Source: an uncultured Bacteroidales bacterium (GTDB lineage: Bacteria; Bacteroidota; Bacteroidia; Bacteroidales; P3). Taken from it: DNA of 64,000 nucleotides. The stretch lies in the NCBI GenBank assembly GCA_900319865.1, contig ONQD01000008.1, forward strand, positions 1 through 64,000, written 5' to 3'. The translations under genes were made by a program, and so were the position numbers. Numbering within the stretch: position 1 is the first letter of the stretch; each line of letters starts with the position of its first letter. Positions 1 to 8,640 of the stretch are shown here, one piece after another. Below the pieces are notes generated by a model. It was not told the DNA's origin. It searched no databases and was given only the letters and a program-made list of their open reading frames with translations.

Positions 1-188
1 ACCGGATGAGCCGCGTGGTGTTGTACGACCTGAACGGGCGTACCGTGCTGGAGCAGGAGGCCGACGGCATAACGGCGGTGCTGGACGTGAGTGGCCTTGC
101 CTCGGGCACATACATTGCGGCCATCTATCTGCCTCACGGCGTGTTGACCAAGAAACTGGTGGTAGAGGCAACGATCCCCAGACAATAG
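1..188 (+). CDS. C-terminal tail of a T9SS-secreted protein (5' partial)
   Basis: The reading frame is open from the first bases of the window, so only the last ~62 residues are seen. They read as a type A sorting domain of the type IX secretion system: a VVLYDLNGRTV strand pair, a short DVSGLASGTYIA turn, and a final lysine-rich strand (LTKKLVV) near the C terminus. In this family the domain directs the cargo across the outer membrane and is then cleaved. What the cargo is cannot be told. A hairpin terminator follows 25 bases after the stop. The internal ATG at 6 is unlikely to be the real start because the domain never stands alone. Confidence 0.8.
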   Translation, partial: RMSRVVLYDLNGRTVLEQEADGITAVLDVSGLASGTYIAAIYLPHGVLTKKLVVEATIPRQ

Positions 189-213
189 AAATAACCAAGA
201 GATAAAAAAAAGA

Positions 214-244
214 GGATGCCGGCACACGCTGTCGGCATCCTTTT
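214..244 (+). terminator. Rho-independent terminator after T9SS cargo gene
   Basis: GGATGCCG at 214-221 pairs perfectly with CGGCATCC at 233-240 and is followed by a T run. It lies between the plus-strand cargo gene and the minus-strand PAP2 gene that converges on it. Confidence 0.85.
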
Positions 245-312
245 ATTATTTGCGGTAGTTCGTGTTGGGACAGGATTGACTCCGATGACCAATTAGGGAT
301 AAGCGGAACAGG

Positions 313-1056
313 CTAGAACGTCAGGGTGACGGGGACAAGGACTGCGTTGGCGGGGGTGAGGTTGGGGTTGGACCGGGCAAGGCGTTGGCGCAGCAGATGC
401 ACGGCAACAGCACTGGCGGTGCCAATGAGGGCTCCGGCAAGCACGTCGGAGGGATAGTGGGCACCGATATACATGCGGCTGAACCCCACGGCAGCGGCCC
501 AGAGGTAGGATGGGGCCACCACATACCATCGCGGATAGAGCAGGGAGAGCATGGTGGCCGTGGAGAATGCGAAAGAAGTATGCCCCGACGGGAATGAGGA
601 GCTGGCCACTTTCTGCAGGCACACAAGGTCGCCCTGATAGGTGACATAAGGCCGGGGGCGGCCCACCAACGATTTGAGACCCATAGTGACAGCGGCATTG
701 AGCAGCAGAGTGGCACCGGCTTGGGCGGCATCGTATTGCAAAGCCGTGGAACGGGGGATACCCGCGGAGGTGGTGCCGGAGGCGGAAAGGCTGCCCACCA
801 GCATGACAGGTGACGGAAGTACGGAAAGGACGAAGGTGTTGCTCAACGGAACCCAAAAGCTATTGCCAAACGAGGTGCGATGCAGCTGAATGGTTTTCAG
901 CACCCTGTAGTCTATATTCCGGTTGACTGCAGAGTCGGCGGACAAGACTTGTGCGGAGTCGGAGGGGAGGGCTTGTGCGGCAAGCTGTCCCGACGCCCCA
1001 AGGGACATCAGGACAAGCAGGCCGAAAAGGGCTTTGGTGGCGGAATGTACTATCAT
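313..1056 (-). CDS. PAP2-family membrane phosphatase
   Basis: A 247-residue phosphatidic acid phosphatase type 2 family protein. The three signature motifs are present: KSLVGRPRP (about 128-136), the PSGH of motif 2 (about 156-159) and SRMYIGAHYPSD (S193, R194, H200, D204), with several hydrophobic segments and an N-terminal signal-like stretch. Such enzymes remove phosphate from lipid phosphates (lipid A, undecaprenyl diphosphate, phosphatidate) on the outer face of the inner membrane; the substrate here is unknown. I chose the ATG at 1056 because its first bases overlap the TGA of the upstream PPDK-like gene (ATGA), a sign of translational coupling; a GTG 12 bases earlier is also in frame. 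Confidence 0.85.
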   Translation of the reverse strand: MIVHSATKALFGLLVLMSLGASGQLAAQALPSDSAQVLSADSAVNRNIDYRVLKTIQLHRTSFGNSFWVPLSNTFVLSVLPSPVMLVGSLSASGTTSAGIPRSTALQYDAAQAGATLLLNAAVTMGLKSLVGRPRPYVTYQGDLVCLQKVASSSFPSGHTSFAFSTATMLSLLYPRWYVVAPSYLWAAAVGFSRMYIGAHYPSDVLAGALIGTASAVAVHLLRQRLARSNPNLTPANAVLVPVTLTF

Positions 1057-3710
1057 GGCATCATCCACCTTTTTACTTCGGCGGCCACCCAGGGTTTGGA
1101 CATATCGTAGATTTTGTCGAGCGGCTGCGACAGTTTATCGAGCAGGACAAAGGTGTTGTCCTGATGCTCTATCTGGGTCAGCTCCTGACGTATCTGGGAC
1201 CAATCGTGGGTGGAGCAGATGAGCGGCACAAAAATGCTGAGGTCGAAATTGTTGATAGACATATTGTCAATGCCCTCGGTCTCGATGCGGCTATGGGCAC
1301 GGGCCAAACGGATTTCGCCCACTTCCTGAAGCACTTGTATGTATTTTTCGTAAAGCACATACTCGTTGAGGAGGAATGCCACGCAACGGCCGCTCAGTTT
1401 GTTCCACACACTGGTGGGGAGCGGCTTGGAGACGAATCGTCCAATCATGAACGAGCCGGCTTTAAGTCCGGAGATACGCTGCTCGATACAGATTTGGCTG
1501 ACCTTTTGGAAGAAATGCACCACGCGGCTGTTGCTGAGTAGATTGAACACACGCGACTGGTCTTGGTGGGAACCCATCTTGCTTTGCAGCACCTGCTGGA
1601 TGTAGAGGTCGGAATGGTCATTATACCAGTTGTTGACAATACCCTTGGCCGTGTCGGGTTTGTCCTGCAACTCGAGGCGGATGAGGCGTGCCAACTTGTC
1701 GAGGTCATCGATTACCGAAGCCTGTTCGCTGGTAACTATTTCCTGATACACCTCGTAGGCGCTCTTCATATCGTTGAAAAACACACGTTCCTCGTCGCTG
1801 AGTTGAACGGGTGCGCCATGCAGGTATTTGGTGAAGCGGGCAGGTTTGAAATCGGCCATACCTTTGAAAAGGGTTTGCTGCTTGCTGGAGATGGTGATAT
1901 TGTCGTACTCGTGCAACTCGAGGCCTTCGGGATTGACCAGCTTGTAGGAATCGCCGTCCTCGACCATCTTGATGCCGTAGGCCGAGAGGTCGAGCAGGGC
2001 GGGGATGCCGTAGCCACGGCAGCAGGTGACCACATGGATGGCCGCCGGGGTCATGCTGAGGATGGCATGCACCTCGTTGAGGGTGATGGTGTCCTCGGGC
2101 ACGAAACGCTCTTGGCACAGACACACCTGCTGGCCTTTCTGTGCCATCTGGCTGGCAGTGGCGGCGCTGAAACAGAGCACGGCGGTGATGGCGGTGCGGG
2201 GCAGGACGCTGATGCCGCGCCCGAAGAGTTCGAGGCGGTTCATGGACGAGTCGTTTATGGAGGCCGAAACTATCTGGCGCAGATGGTAAGGTTTGATGAT
2301 ATCCATCACATTGGCTTTAGAAATACGGCCCTCACGCAAGAGGTCGATGGCCGACACCAACGCAGCACGGCCGGTGAGCTCGGACATATTGAGCTGCAGC
2401 ACAGCGAAGAGGCTCAGCTGACGGGGGCGGGTTTCGACGGCAAACTCGATGGTGACAGGCGATTTGTAGCGTTCCTCCAATTTAACAAGAAGGGGGTGGA
2501 AATGGTAAACGGCGGGGTAGCTGGTTTTGATGGTGTCGCGGTTGGTGTAGCTGCAATCCATGGGGACGAGGTCGCCGGTCATGATTTCCTCGCCGAAAAT
2601 GTTGCGATAGCTCTCAATTTGAGTGCCCTTGCCGGTGCGGCTGTTGCGGCTGTAGAGCACGCCGGGGTAGGAATCGTCGTTGCCGATGGTCCACACCATG
2701 CGTTGGAGGATAAGCGAGGGGAAAGCCTGTTTGCCTTGCATGAAGGTGAGAATGAGATCCTGATTCTTGGTATAGAATCCCTGCACGTATTCCACCAGCT
2801 TGGTTACTTGATAGAAGGCATTGGTGAGGAGCAGCTCGCCGTTATCGGTACTGCATATTTCCTGTTCGAGCTGGGAAATACGCTGCATTTGTTGCTCGGT
2901 GCTGAGGGCGATATCGGAGGTTTGATATTTGCGCTCCACGCCCAGCATCTCGCAAAGAGTGTGGAGGGTGGAGAGGTAGACACGATTGCCCATACTGGTG
3001 TCGTAGGCACGGCAGAGCGCCTGGTAGGCCTCACGGGTAACACCCACATTGAGCAATGTGGGCATAAGTCCGGGGATGTACTGCGGCATAGCGCAACGGA
3101 TGGCAAACACCAGAGGATGATGGGAGTCGCCGAGAATGTAGCCAGTCATCACCTCAAGATTCTGGATGGCCTGACACAATCCCTGCACAAAGTGTTCGGG
3201 GTGCTGGAACCACTGGGAGGTGAGAATCACAAAGTCGGGCACGGGATAGCAGTTACGGGTCAGTTCGACAAGCATCCGTCCCTTATAACTGATCTCCGAG
3301 TCGGTGAACTGCCTTTCGGTAAGAGCAGTGATAAGCTCATCGTTTTCAATCAGCTGATGGGTGGCCACGTATTCATCTATCTTTTTTTTCAGCATGGTGC
3401 GGTGGGTAGCCAGCGATTGGAGCTGCTGGGGGGTAGCGGTGCCGTCGTGTTCGGCCAAGAGAAGCCGCAGGTATTGCTCTCTATGTTCACCACGTGTTTT
3501 GAGCAACTGATACATATCGTACCAACGGGGAGGGAACTCGTGCTTGGTGTCATCGCCATCGAACTGATAGATGACGGTGCCCGGTTTGTTGCCTTCGAGG
3601 GTGTTGTTCACGTCGTCTACGTCGCAGTTGAACACCTCAGGCCCGCATTGCGAATAGCGATACAACATTTGGTAGTTTTGGTAACTTGCCCTGATTAGTA
3701 TATCATCCAT
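1053..3710 (-). CDS. PPDK-like protein with ATP-grasp and phosphohistidine domains but no PEP barrel
   Basis: This 885-residue protein has the order of pyruvate,phosphate dikinase in its middle. YKGRMLVEL (142-150) followed by VPDFVILT matches the PPDK start; FAIRCAMPQYIPGL (202-215) matches the Arg-containing VRSGA..MPG segment; GNDDSYPGVLYSR (343-355) matches GDDSGTGVAFTR. The swivelling domain keeps a histidine at 559 in line with the phosphohistidine, followed by CRGYG. The ATP site is eroded: the usual final LQTR of the ATP domain reads LQLN (437-440). An unrelated ~140-residue N-terminal region precedes it, and after ~residue 600 the sequence is helical with no sign of the PEP/pyruvate TIM barrel. 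Function unknown; it may be a phosphotransfer or nucleotide-sensing relative. It is coupled to the PAP2 gene and follows the S41 gene by 41 bases. Confidence 0.7.
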   Translation of the reverse strand: MDDILIRASYQNYQMLYRYSQCGPEVFNCDVDDVNNTLEGNKPGTVIYQFDGDDTKHEFPPRWYDMYQLLKTRGEHREQYLRLLLAEHDGTATPQQLQSLATHRTMLKKKIDEYVATHQLIENDELITALTERQFTDSEISYKGRMLVELTRNCYPVPDFVILTSQWFQHPEHFVQGLCQAIQNLEVMTGYILGDSHHPLVFAIRCAMPQYIPGLMPTLLNVGVTREAYQALCRAYDTSMGNRVYLSTLHTLCEMLGVERKYQTSDIALSTEQQMQRISQLEQEICSTDNGELLLTNAFYQVTKLVEYVQGFYTKNQDLILTFMQGKQAFPSLILQRMVWTIGNDDSYPGVLYSRNSRTGKGTQIESYRNIFGEEIMTGDLVPMDCSYTNRDTIKTSYPAVYHFHPLLVKLEERYKSPVTIEFAVETRPRQLSLFAVLQLNMSELTGRAALVSAIDLLREGRISKANVMDIIKPYHLRQIVSASINDSSMNRLELFGRGISVLPRTAITAVLCFSAATASQMAQKGQQVCLCQERFVPEDTITLNEVHAILSMTPAAIHVVTCCRGYGIPALLDLSAYGIKMVEDGDSYKLVNPEGLELHEYDNITISSKQQTLFKGMADFKPARFTKYLHGAPVQLSDEERVFFNDMKSAYEVYQEIVTSEQASVIDDLDKLARLIRLELQDKPDTAKGIVNNWYNDHSDLYIQQVLQSKMGSHQDQSRVFNLLSNSRVVHFFQKVSQICIEQRISGLKAGSFMIGRFVSKPLPTSVWNKLSGRCVAFLLNEYVLYEKYIQVLQEVGEIRLARAHSRIETEGIDNMSINNFDLSIFVPLICSTHDWSQIRQELTQIEHQDNTFVLLDKLSQPLDKIYDMSKPWVAAEVKRWMMP

Positions 3711-3751
3711 AAAAGATTCTTTTGAGTTATTAATAGTTTATAAACGTAAAA

Positions 3752-4906
3752 TCAAAGGGATGCCTGGTCGCCGAGAATCAATTGGACGGCCGTGTCTATG
3801 ATATTGTCGCGGTGGGAATGGAACGCCAAGTCGGGGTTGAACTTGACAGGGATGTCGGGAGGAACACCGTTTTCGTAGTTGTGTCCGTCAAGAGCCAACG
3901 TGCGGGTGATGCTGAACCGATAGTTCCAACCGTTGGGCAATACCCCCATAGCGGGCAACCCCATGCCGCCGCCGGTGGTGTCGCCCAGAAGGTGGACGTG
4001 GTCGTAGGCCTGTGTGGCAATAGCGAAAGTGCTGGCAGCACTGAAACAACCGCGGTCGGTTAGCACATAGACGGGGAGGTTGAAACAGGTGGTGGTGTCG
4101 GCCTTGGGGGCGAAAGTGGGTTGCAGGGGACTGAAGTCGTTGTGGCCCGGGCCGTTCTTTATCTGGCTGCTGTATATCTGTTGGCCGTGTGAGCGGAAGA
4201 GTTTCAGCAACTCGTATACGTTCGACAGCGCACCTCCGCCGTTGCCCCGAATATCGAATATCATTCCTTGCGCATCGGGATAGAGTTTGTGCAAGTTCCG
4301 CAGCTGTGCGTCGGACACTCCGTTGGAGAACGAGCTGTATAAAATGTATATCACCTTGCCGTCGGCGAGAGCGTTATGAGTCATGCCACCAGAGACGTGG
4401 TAGCCAGGACCGAGATAATAGAGGAAGACGGTGTTACGGTCGATGCCCGACTCGGAATAGAAACCATGGTACACGTCGGAAGAGCGGCTCACGTCATAAG
4501 GTCCTACGAGGTTCACATGCCCGTCGCGCAGAAGGTCAAGCATTCCGGCACACACATTGAAAAGGCTGTCGTTCTTCATCCCATTGTGCACCTTGGGGCG
4601 GATACTGTCGTACACAGCATTCCAATCCACATCCTTGACATCGAACATCGAGTATTGCTGGTCAACCTTAGTCCAAAGATAGTCGAAGGTGTTTACCGCC
4701 GAGGCCGAAAGGTCGGGCGACATGAAAGCTTTCTCGCACGAGGCAAACAAGCCCACGCCGAACATCAAGACTGCCAGCAAAACCAGGCGAGGGCAGCGGT
4801 GGTGAGACTTTGTCCCACGACAATTGTGAAGCTTTTTTCGGCTGGAAGCACCGGCGTGAAAATGTGACTTGTTCGTATTATTATAATTGAAATTATTCTG
4901 ATTCAT
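3752..4906 (-). CDS. S41 family (C-terminal processing-like) lipoprotein peptidase
   Basis: A 384-residue lipoprotein with a basic N terminus, a hydrophobic stretch and a lipobox ending FASC (Cys ~57). The S41 fold is marked by DIRGNGGG (about 218-225) and by TDRGCFSAAS, where the serine at ~289 sits at the usual nucleophile position. The later GDTTGGGMG has glycine where the CtpA group has its catalytic lysine, so it belongs to the branch with a different catalytic arrangement or has altered activity. The first ATG is used (4906); a TTG extends the frame to 4930, directly against the upstream stop. It is second in a minus-strand run after the beta-barrel gene. Likely role: periplasmic proteolysis, substrate unknown. 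Confidence 0.8.
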   Translation of the reverse strand: MNQNNFNYNNTNKSHFHAGASSRKKLHNCRGTKSHHRCPRLVLLAVLMFGVGLFASCEKAFMSPDLSASAVNTFDYLWTKVDQQYSMFDVKDVDWNAVYDSIRPKVHNGMKNDSLFNVCAGMLDLLRDGHVNLVGPYDVSRSSDVYHGFYSESGIDRNTVFLYYLGPGYHVSGGMTHNALADGKVIYILYSSFSNGVSDAQLRNLHKLYPDAQGMIFDIRGNGGGALSNVYELLKLFRSHGQQIYSSQIKNGPGHNDFSPLQPTFAPKADTTTCFNLPVYVLTDRGCFSAASTFAIATQAYDHVHLLGDTTGGGMGLPAMGVLPNGWNYRFSITRTLALDGHNYENGVPPDIPVKFNPDLAFHSHRDNIIDTAVQLILGDQASL

Positions 4907-4930
4907 ATCATTGTAGTTATAATAGCACAA

Positions 4931-5731
4931 TTATTTCAAAGGGACCAGAAGGTGAACCATCAATGCATGGGAGGCTTGATTAAAGCGGTGGGGAGCACTG
5001 AGGCCGTCGGAGGAGACCCGGGAGGTAATATAATGCCAGGCATAAGAAAGCCCCACCTCGTTGCCTTGCTTGGTCAAACGGCGTACACCGAGAGACGTCG
5101 ACACCCCGGGGGCACCTGTAACATACCAACTATAATGAGTGCCAGCATCGTTCACCGGATTGGAGATATCGTGGTCATAATTATCAATATAGGCGAATCC
5201 AGGCCGCATGTTGAGCGACAGTAAATCCAGACCGATACGAGCGTCAAAACGCCAGCGTCCCAACGTGTATTCCGCTCTCGCCGAACCATCCAGCCGCACC
5301 CAGTTGGACATTCCTACATTTGAGTTGTTCAGGGCACTGTTGTAACGCAGGTCGAACAGGTCGTTCACTCCTCCCCCAGCCCATAGGGTCAAACCACCGC
5401 GGCTGTAGACTTTGTGTAGTAACTCCACTCCAGCACCCACCTGGCCACCAAACACTCTGAGGCTCTGTAGGCGAAACAAAATGCCGTAGGCTCCTCCTGA
5501 TAGATGCAATGAGCCGTCGAGCAGCCAGTTTGCCTGCCTCCACTCCACACCTATGCCGGGATGAATTTCAAGACCTTTATAAGTCAACGGGGATGCTCCC
5601 ATATCGCGGAAAATCCCGTAACCGGCCCCACCGTCAAACCGTAACAACAAAGTGTCGTTTTCCCCGCAACCGGCTCGCGTCACAGGTGTCGCAACCACCA
5701 TTAAAAGTATCGTCAAAATGATTCGTCTCAT
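4931..5731 (-). CDS. Putative outer-membrane beta-barrel protein
   Basis: A 266-residue protein with a clear signal peptide (basic MRRI, hydrophobic LTILLMVVA, cleavage near TRAG). The rest alternates hydrophobic and polar residues with many Gly and aromatic residues (for example GGAGYGIF, GVEWRQANW, LWAGGGVNDLF) and ends with a strand HALMVHLLVPLK, as in small barrels of Bacteroidota. No family name can be given. It is the first gene of the minus-strand group with the S41, PPDK-like and PAP2 genes, and is divergent from the coiled-coil lipoprotein gene. Confidence 0.6.
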   Translation of the reverse strand: MRRIILTILLMVVATPVTRAGCGENDTLLLRFDGGAGYGIFRDMGASPLTYKGLEIHPGIGVEWRQANWLLDGSLHLSGGAYGILFRLQSLRVFGGQVGAGVELLHKVYSRGGLTLWAGGGVNDLFDLRYNSALNNSNVGMSNWVRLDGSARAEYTLGRWRFDARIGLDLLSLNMRPGFAYIDNYDHDISNPVNDAGTHYSWYVTGAPGVSTSLGVRRLTKQGNEVGLSYAWHYITSRVSSDGLSAPHRFNQASHALMVHLLVPLK

Positions 5732-5748
5732 ATTTTTTGTCGAAAAAA

Positions 5749-5779
5749 TTGTCTATTCAAAAAAAAAGATTTATCTTTG
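5749..5779 (+). promoter_or_regulatory. Bacteroidota promoter for the coiled-coil lipoprotein
   Basis: TTG at 5749-5751 (-33 element) and TATCTTTG at 5772-5779 (-7 element) are 20 bases apart, the standard Bacteroidota arrangement. The ATG lies about 60 bases further on. Confidence 0.75.
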
Positions 5780-5840
5780 CAATTTGATTACAAAAGTACA
5801 AAATATTTTTCAAATAGATAGAATTAAATACATAAATACA

Positions 5841-7238
5841 ATGAAGACAACAAGAAAGAGTTCCTTAATCAAGGTTTTTACCCTTGCCTTTTTGACTGTT
5901 GGCTGCCTGATTTCTTGCAACCAAAACTCCCAAAACGGACCCTCCGTCCACGAAATGCAGACCCGTTTGGACGAAATCATGAAGGAGTATCAGGAGATGC
6001 AGCGTAATTGTGACGACTACACCCAACAACTAGCTGCAAAAGACAGCTCCATTCAGGCTCAAGCCGCCGAAATACAGAATTTGATAAACCAGCTGAACAA
6101 TGCCGGCACCAACAACAACGGTAAAGCCCGCGTGGTCGGTAAGAGCAGCAAGGCCGGCAACGCCAAACTGCGCCGCCTGAATGCCGAACTGGAAGCCAAG
6201 AAAGCCGAAATCAACCAGCTTCAAAACCGCCTGAAGAAACAGTCGGACGAACTGAACGCCTTGAAGAACGCCGCCAACTACAGCGACATCGAGACCCTTG
6301 CACGTCTTCAGCTCCTTGTCAAAGAACAGGATGCACGTATCGTGGCCCTCACCAACGACAAAGTGGAGCTCACATGCTCCAACGACTCTCTGACTGCCTA
6401 TGTGGCCTACCTCATGGGCCAGCGCAACAGAGAGGCCGCTGCCGAAAACGCCAATTATGCTTCTCAAATCACCATCCTGCAGAACCAAGTGGCCTCACAG
6501 CAGTCAGAAATCGACCGCCTGCAGTCTGAACTGGCCAAACAGATAGCTCTCGTCGCCGAAGCCAACGAGAAAGCCGCTGCCGCCACCAACCAGGCCTCCA
6601 AGTCGGCTACCGAAGCCCAGAACATTGCCAAGACCAAAGGCTCCATCAACAAGAAACTGGCTCAACTGCAAGCCCTCTGCGACGAATATCTTGAAGAACT
6701 GGAACGCCTCCGTGCCGAAAACCTCATTCTCCGCACCGAGAATGACAGCCTCCGCACAGAAGTGGTCAGCATGAAGAAAAACATGGAGAATGTGGCAGTC
6801 GAGAACGCCAAGATGGCCGACAAAGTCAACCGCGCCTCGGTTCTCTCCATCTCCGACCTGAACGTTACCCCGCTCAAGACCTTCTCCAACAATACTGGCC
6901 GTCCCACATCACGTGCTTCCGCCACCAAAGCTTTCCACATTGAAGGTTATCTGCTGGACAACACCGTGATCGAACCCGGCACCATCACCCTCTATGCCGT
7001 CATCGTATCTCCCTCCAACATCGTGCTTCACAACGGCACTGTGGAACAGAAATTCGATGCCAACGGCGTGCGCTCCACCTATACCACCGTCCAGGCCTAC
7101 GAATTCACAGGCAAGACCCGCCCCTTCGAAATGAACTGGAGCAAGGACGACGACTACGAGCTCGAGTCGGGCACCTACCGCCTGAACATCTATGCCAACG
7201 GCAATCTGATTGGTGTCACCGAGTTTAAGTTGAAGTAA
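5841..7238 (+). CDS. Coiled-coil lipoprotein
   Basis: A 465-residue lipoprotein (MKTTRKSSL start, hydrophobic stretch, LISC lipobox). From about residue 35 to 330 it is one long heptad-like coiled coil rich in Ala, Glu, Gln, Lys and Asn, and the last ~120 residues form a compact beta-rich domain ending in GTYRLNIYANGNLIG and FKLK. The ATG at 5841 is preferred over upstream in-frame starts because it begins a typical lipoprotein signal and follows the promoter. Anchored to a membrane, it could act as a periplasmic spacer or scaffold; no function is known. Similar architectures are common hypotheticals in Bacteroidales. Confidence 0.75.
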   Translation: MKTTRKSSLIKVFTLAFLTVGCLISCNQNSQNGPSVHEMQTRLDEIMKEYQEMQRNCDDYTQQLAAKDSSIQAQAAEIQNLINQLNNAGTNNNGKARVVGKSSKAGNAKLRRLNAELEAKKAEINQLQNRLKKQSDELNALKNAANYSDIETLARLQLLVKEQDARIVALTNDKVELTCSNDSLTAYVAYLMGQRNREAAAENANYASQITILQNQVASQQSEIDRLQSELAKQIALVAEANEKAAAATNQASKSATEAQNIAKTKGSINKKLAQLQALCDEYLEELERLRAENLILRTENDSLRTEVVSMKKNMENVAVENAKMADKVNRASVLSISDLNVTPLKTFSNNTGRPTSRASATKAFHIEGYLLDNTVIEPGTITLYAVIVSPSNIVLHNGTVEQKFDANGVRSTYTTVQAYEFTGKTRPFEMNWSKDDDYELESGTYRLNIYANGNLIGVTEFKLK

Positions 7239-7266
7239 TGGAGCCCCCACTCCCTCATTAAAGTAA

Positions 7267-8640
7267 ATGTCCCACCAGACACAATACAACGCTTATCGTA
7301 AGACATACCCCGAGTTTGTCTATGATAGCTACCGATACGATGTGCAGTCCGACGGACTGCACATCGTTTTTACGTTCCGTATCGGTTCGGACATTGTTTT
7401 CTCTCCCTCCGCTTTCATCCCGTCGCGCCGTTTCCTTCACTTCCCCGAACACACACCCCAGATGGATACCCTCGTGTTCAACATCGGAATGATAGAGCTT
7501 ATAAGTTATTGGAAATGTGTCTGCCCTCCTGTTATAAAAGTGTTGTGCGGTTTCCTTGACAACACGCAGAAAGCCTTCTGGAAAAAGATATACTTCAATG
7601 GATTGGGAGAATTCTTCTACATCAACGGCATCCAATCCACCATCAACGACTTTGTTGAAATAATAGCCCCACAGCCCTCGGCCAGCAACGCCCAAACCGA
7701 AATACCCCCCGCCCCTCAAGCCAATAACTACTTGGTCCCCATAGGTGGTGGCAAAGACTCGGTTGTCACTCTCGAGCTTCTACAGCAGGCCACCGCTCCC
7801 ACCCAACGTCCCGTCCCGCTCATCATGAACCCCCGCGGGGCAACCGTCGGATGCATCCAAGCCGCAGGCTACACTATGGACGATGTACTGGAAATACATC
7901 GCACCATCCATCCCCGACTGCTCGAACTCAACTCTCAGGGATGCCTCAACGGGCACACCCCTTTCAGCGCCATGCTGGCCTTCTACACCCTTCTGGCTTC
8001 CCATCTCAGCGGAATCCCCAACATTGCTCTCTCCAACGAAAGCAGTGCCAACGAGTCAACTGTAGTCGGCACCTCCGTCAACCACCAGTACTCTAAAAGC
8101 CTCGAATTCGAAAACGACTTCCGCAGCTACACCTCCCAATACATCTCTCCAATCTACAACTACTTTAGCTATCTGCGTCCTCTCTCCGAACTGCAGATAG
8201 CCATGCTTTTCAGCCGTCTGCCACAATACCACCCCGTGTTCCGTAGCTGCAACGCAGGCAGCAAACAAGACATCTGGTGCGGCAAATGCGCCAAATGCCT
8301 TTTTGCATACATTATACTTTCACCCTTCATTGAGCCACGCAAACTCAACGCCATCTTTGGCAAAGACCTGCTCAACGATCCCTCACTCGAACCCTTCTTC
8401 CTACAACTCATCGGCCACGCCGACACCAAACCCTTCGAATGTGTGGGCACAGTGAGCGAAGTCAACAGCGCCCTCAGCATGGCCATCAGCCGCTGGTATG
8501 CCGACCAACGCCCCCTGTTGCTCCAGTCATATCAAGCCTCCCCGGCCACCACACCGCTGAAAACCCTTCTCTCACAACACAATCTCTCCGAAAAAGAAAC
8601 CGCTATACTCCTCCAACATGTACAGGCAGCAACAGCTTAA
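7267..8640 (+). CDS. murL: MurL-like UDP-MurNAc-L-Ala-L-Glu epimerase (predicted)
   Basis: A 457-residue protein that I recognise as the MurL type. Seen: an N-terminal half containing the ELISYWKCVCPP segment and FNGLGEFFYINGI, then VPIGGGKDSVV with the PP-loop-like GGGKDS at 160-165, NESSANES, and a late WCGKCAKCLFAY cysteine pair. In Xanthomonas oryzae MurL inverts the L-Glu of UDP-MurNAc-L-Ala-L-Glu to D-Glu using ATP, so that MurI is not needed. The next gene is a MurD-type ligase overlapping by 23 bases, exactly the expected partner, which strengthens the call. Start is the ATG at 7267, 28 bases after the lipoprotein stop. Family membership is recalled, not searched; activity is inferred. 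Confidence 0.75.
   Translation: MSHQTQYNAYRKTYPEFVYDSYRYDVQSDGLHIVFTFRIGSDIVFSPSAFIPSRRFLHFPEHTPQMDTLVFNIGMIELISYWKCVCPPVIKVLCGFLDNTQKAFWKKIYFNGLGEFFYINGIQSTINDFVEIIAPQPSASNAQTEIPPAPQANNYLVPIGGGKDSVVTLELLQQATAPTQRPVPLIMNPRGATVGCIQAAGYTMDDVLEIHRTIHPRLLELNSQGCLNGHTPFSAMLAFYTLLASHLSGIPNIALSNESSANESTVVGTSVNHQYSKSLEFENDFRSYTSQYISPIYNYFSYLRPLSELQIAMLFSRLPQYHPVFRSCNAGSKQDIWCGKCAKCLFAYIILSPFIEPRKLNAIFGKDLLNDPSLEPFFLQLIGHADTKPFECVGTVSEVNSALSMAISRWYADQRPLLLQSYQASPATTPLKTLLSQHNLSEKETAILLQHVQAATA

Noticed and set aside
1563..3698. 711-codon open frame on plus strand opposite the PPDK-like gene
   Set aside because: It is the antisense shadow of a clear PPDK homologue; composition (Val/Gly/His-rich) is typical of such shadows and no motif is present.
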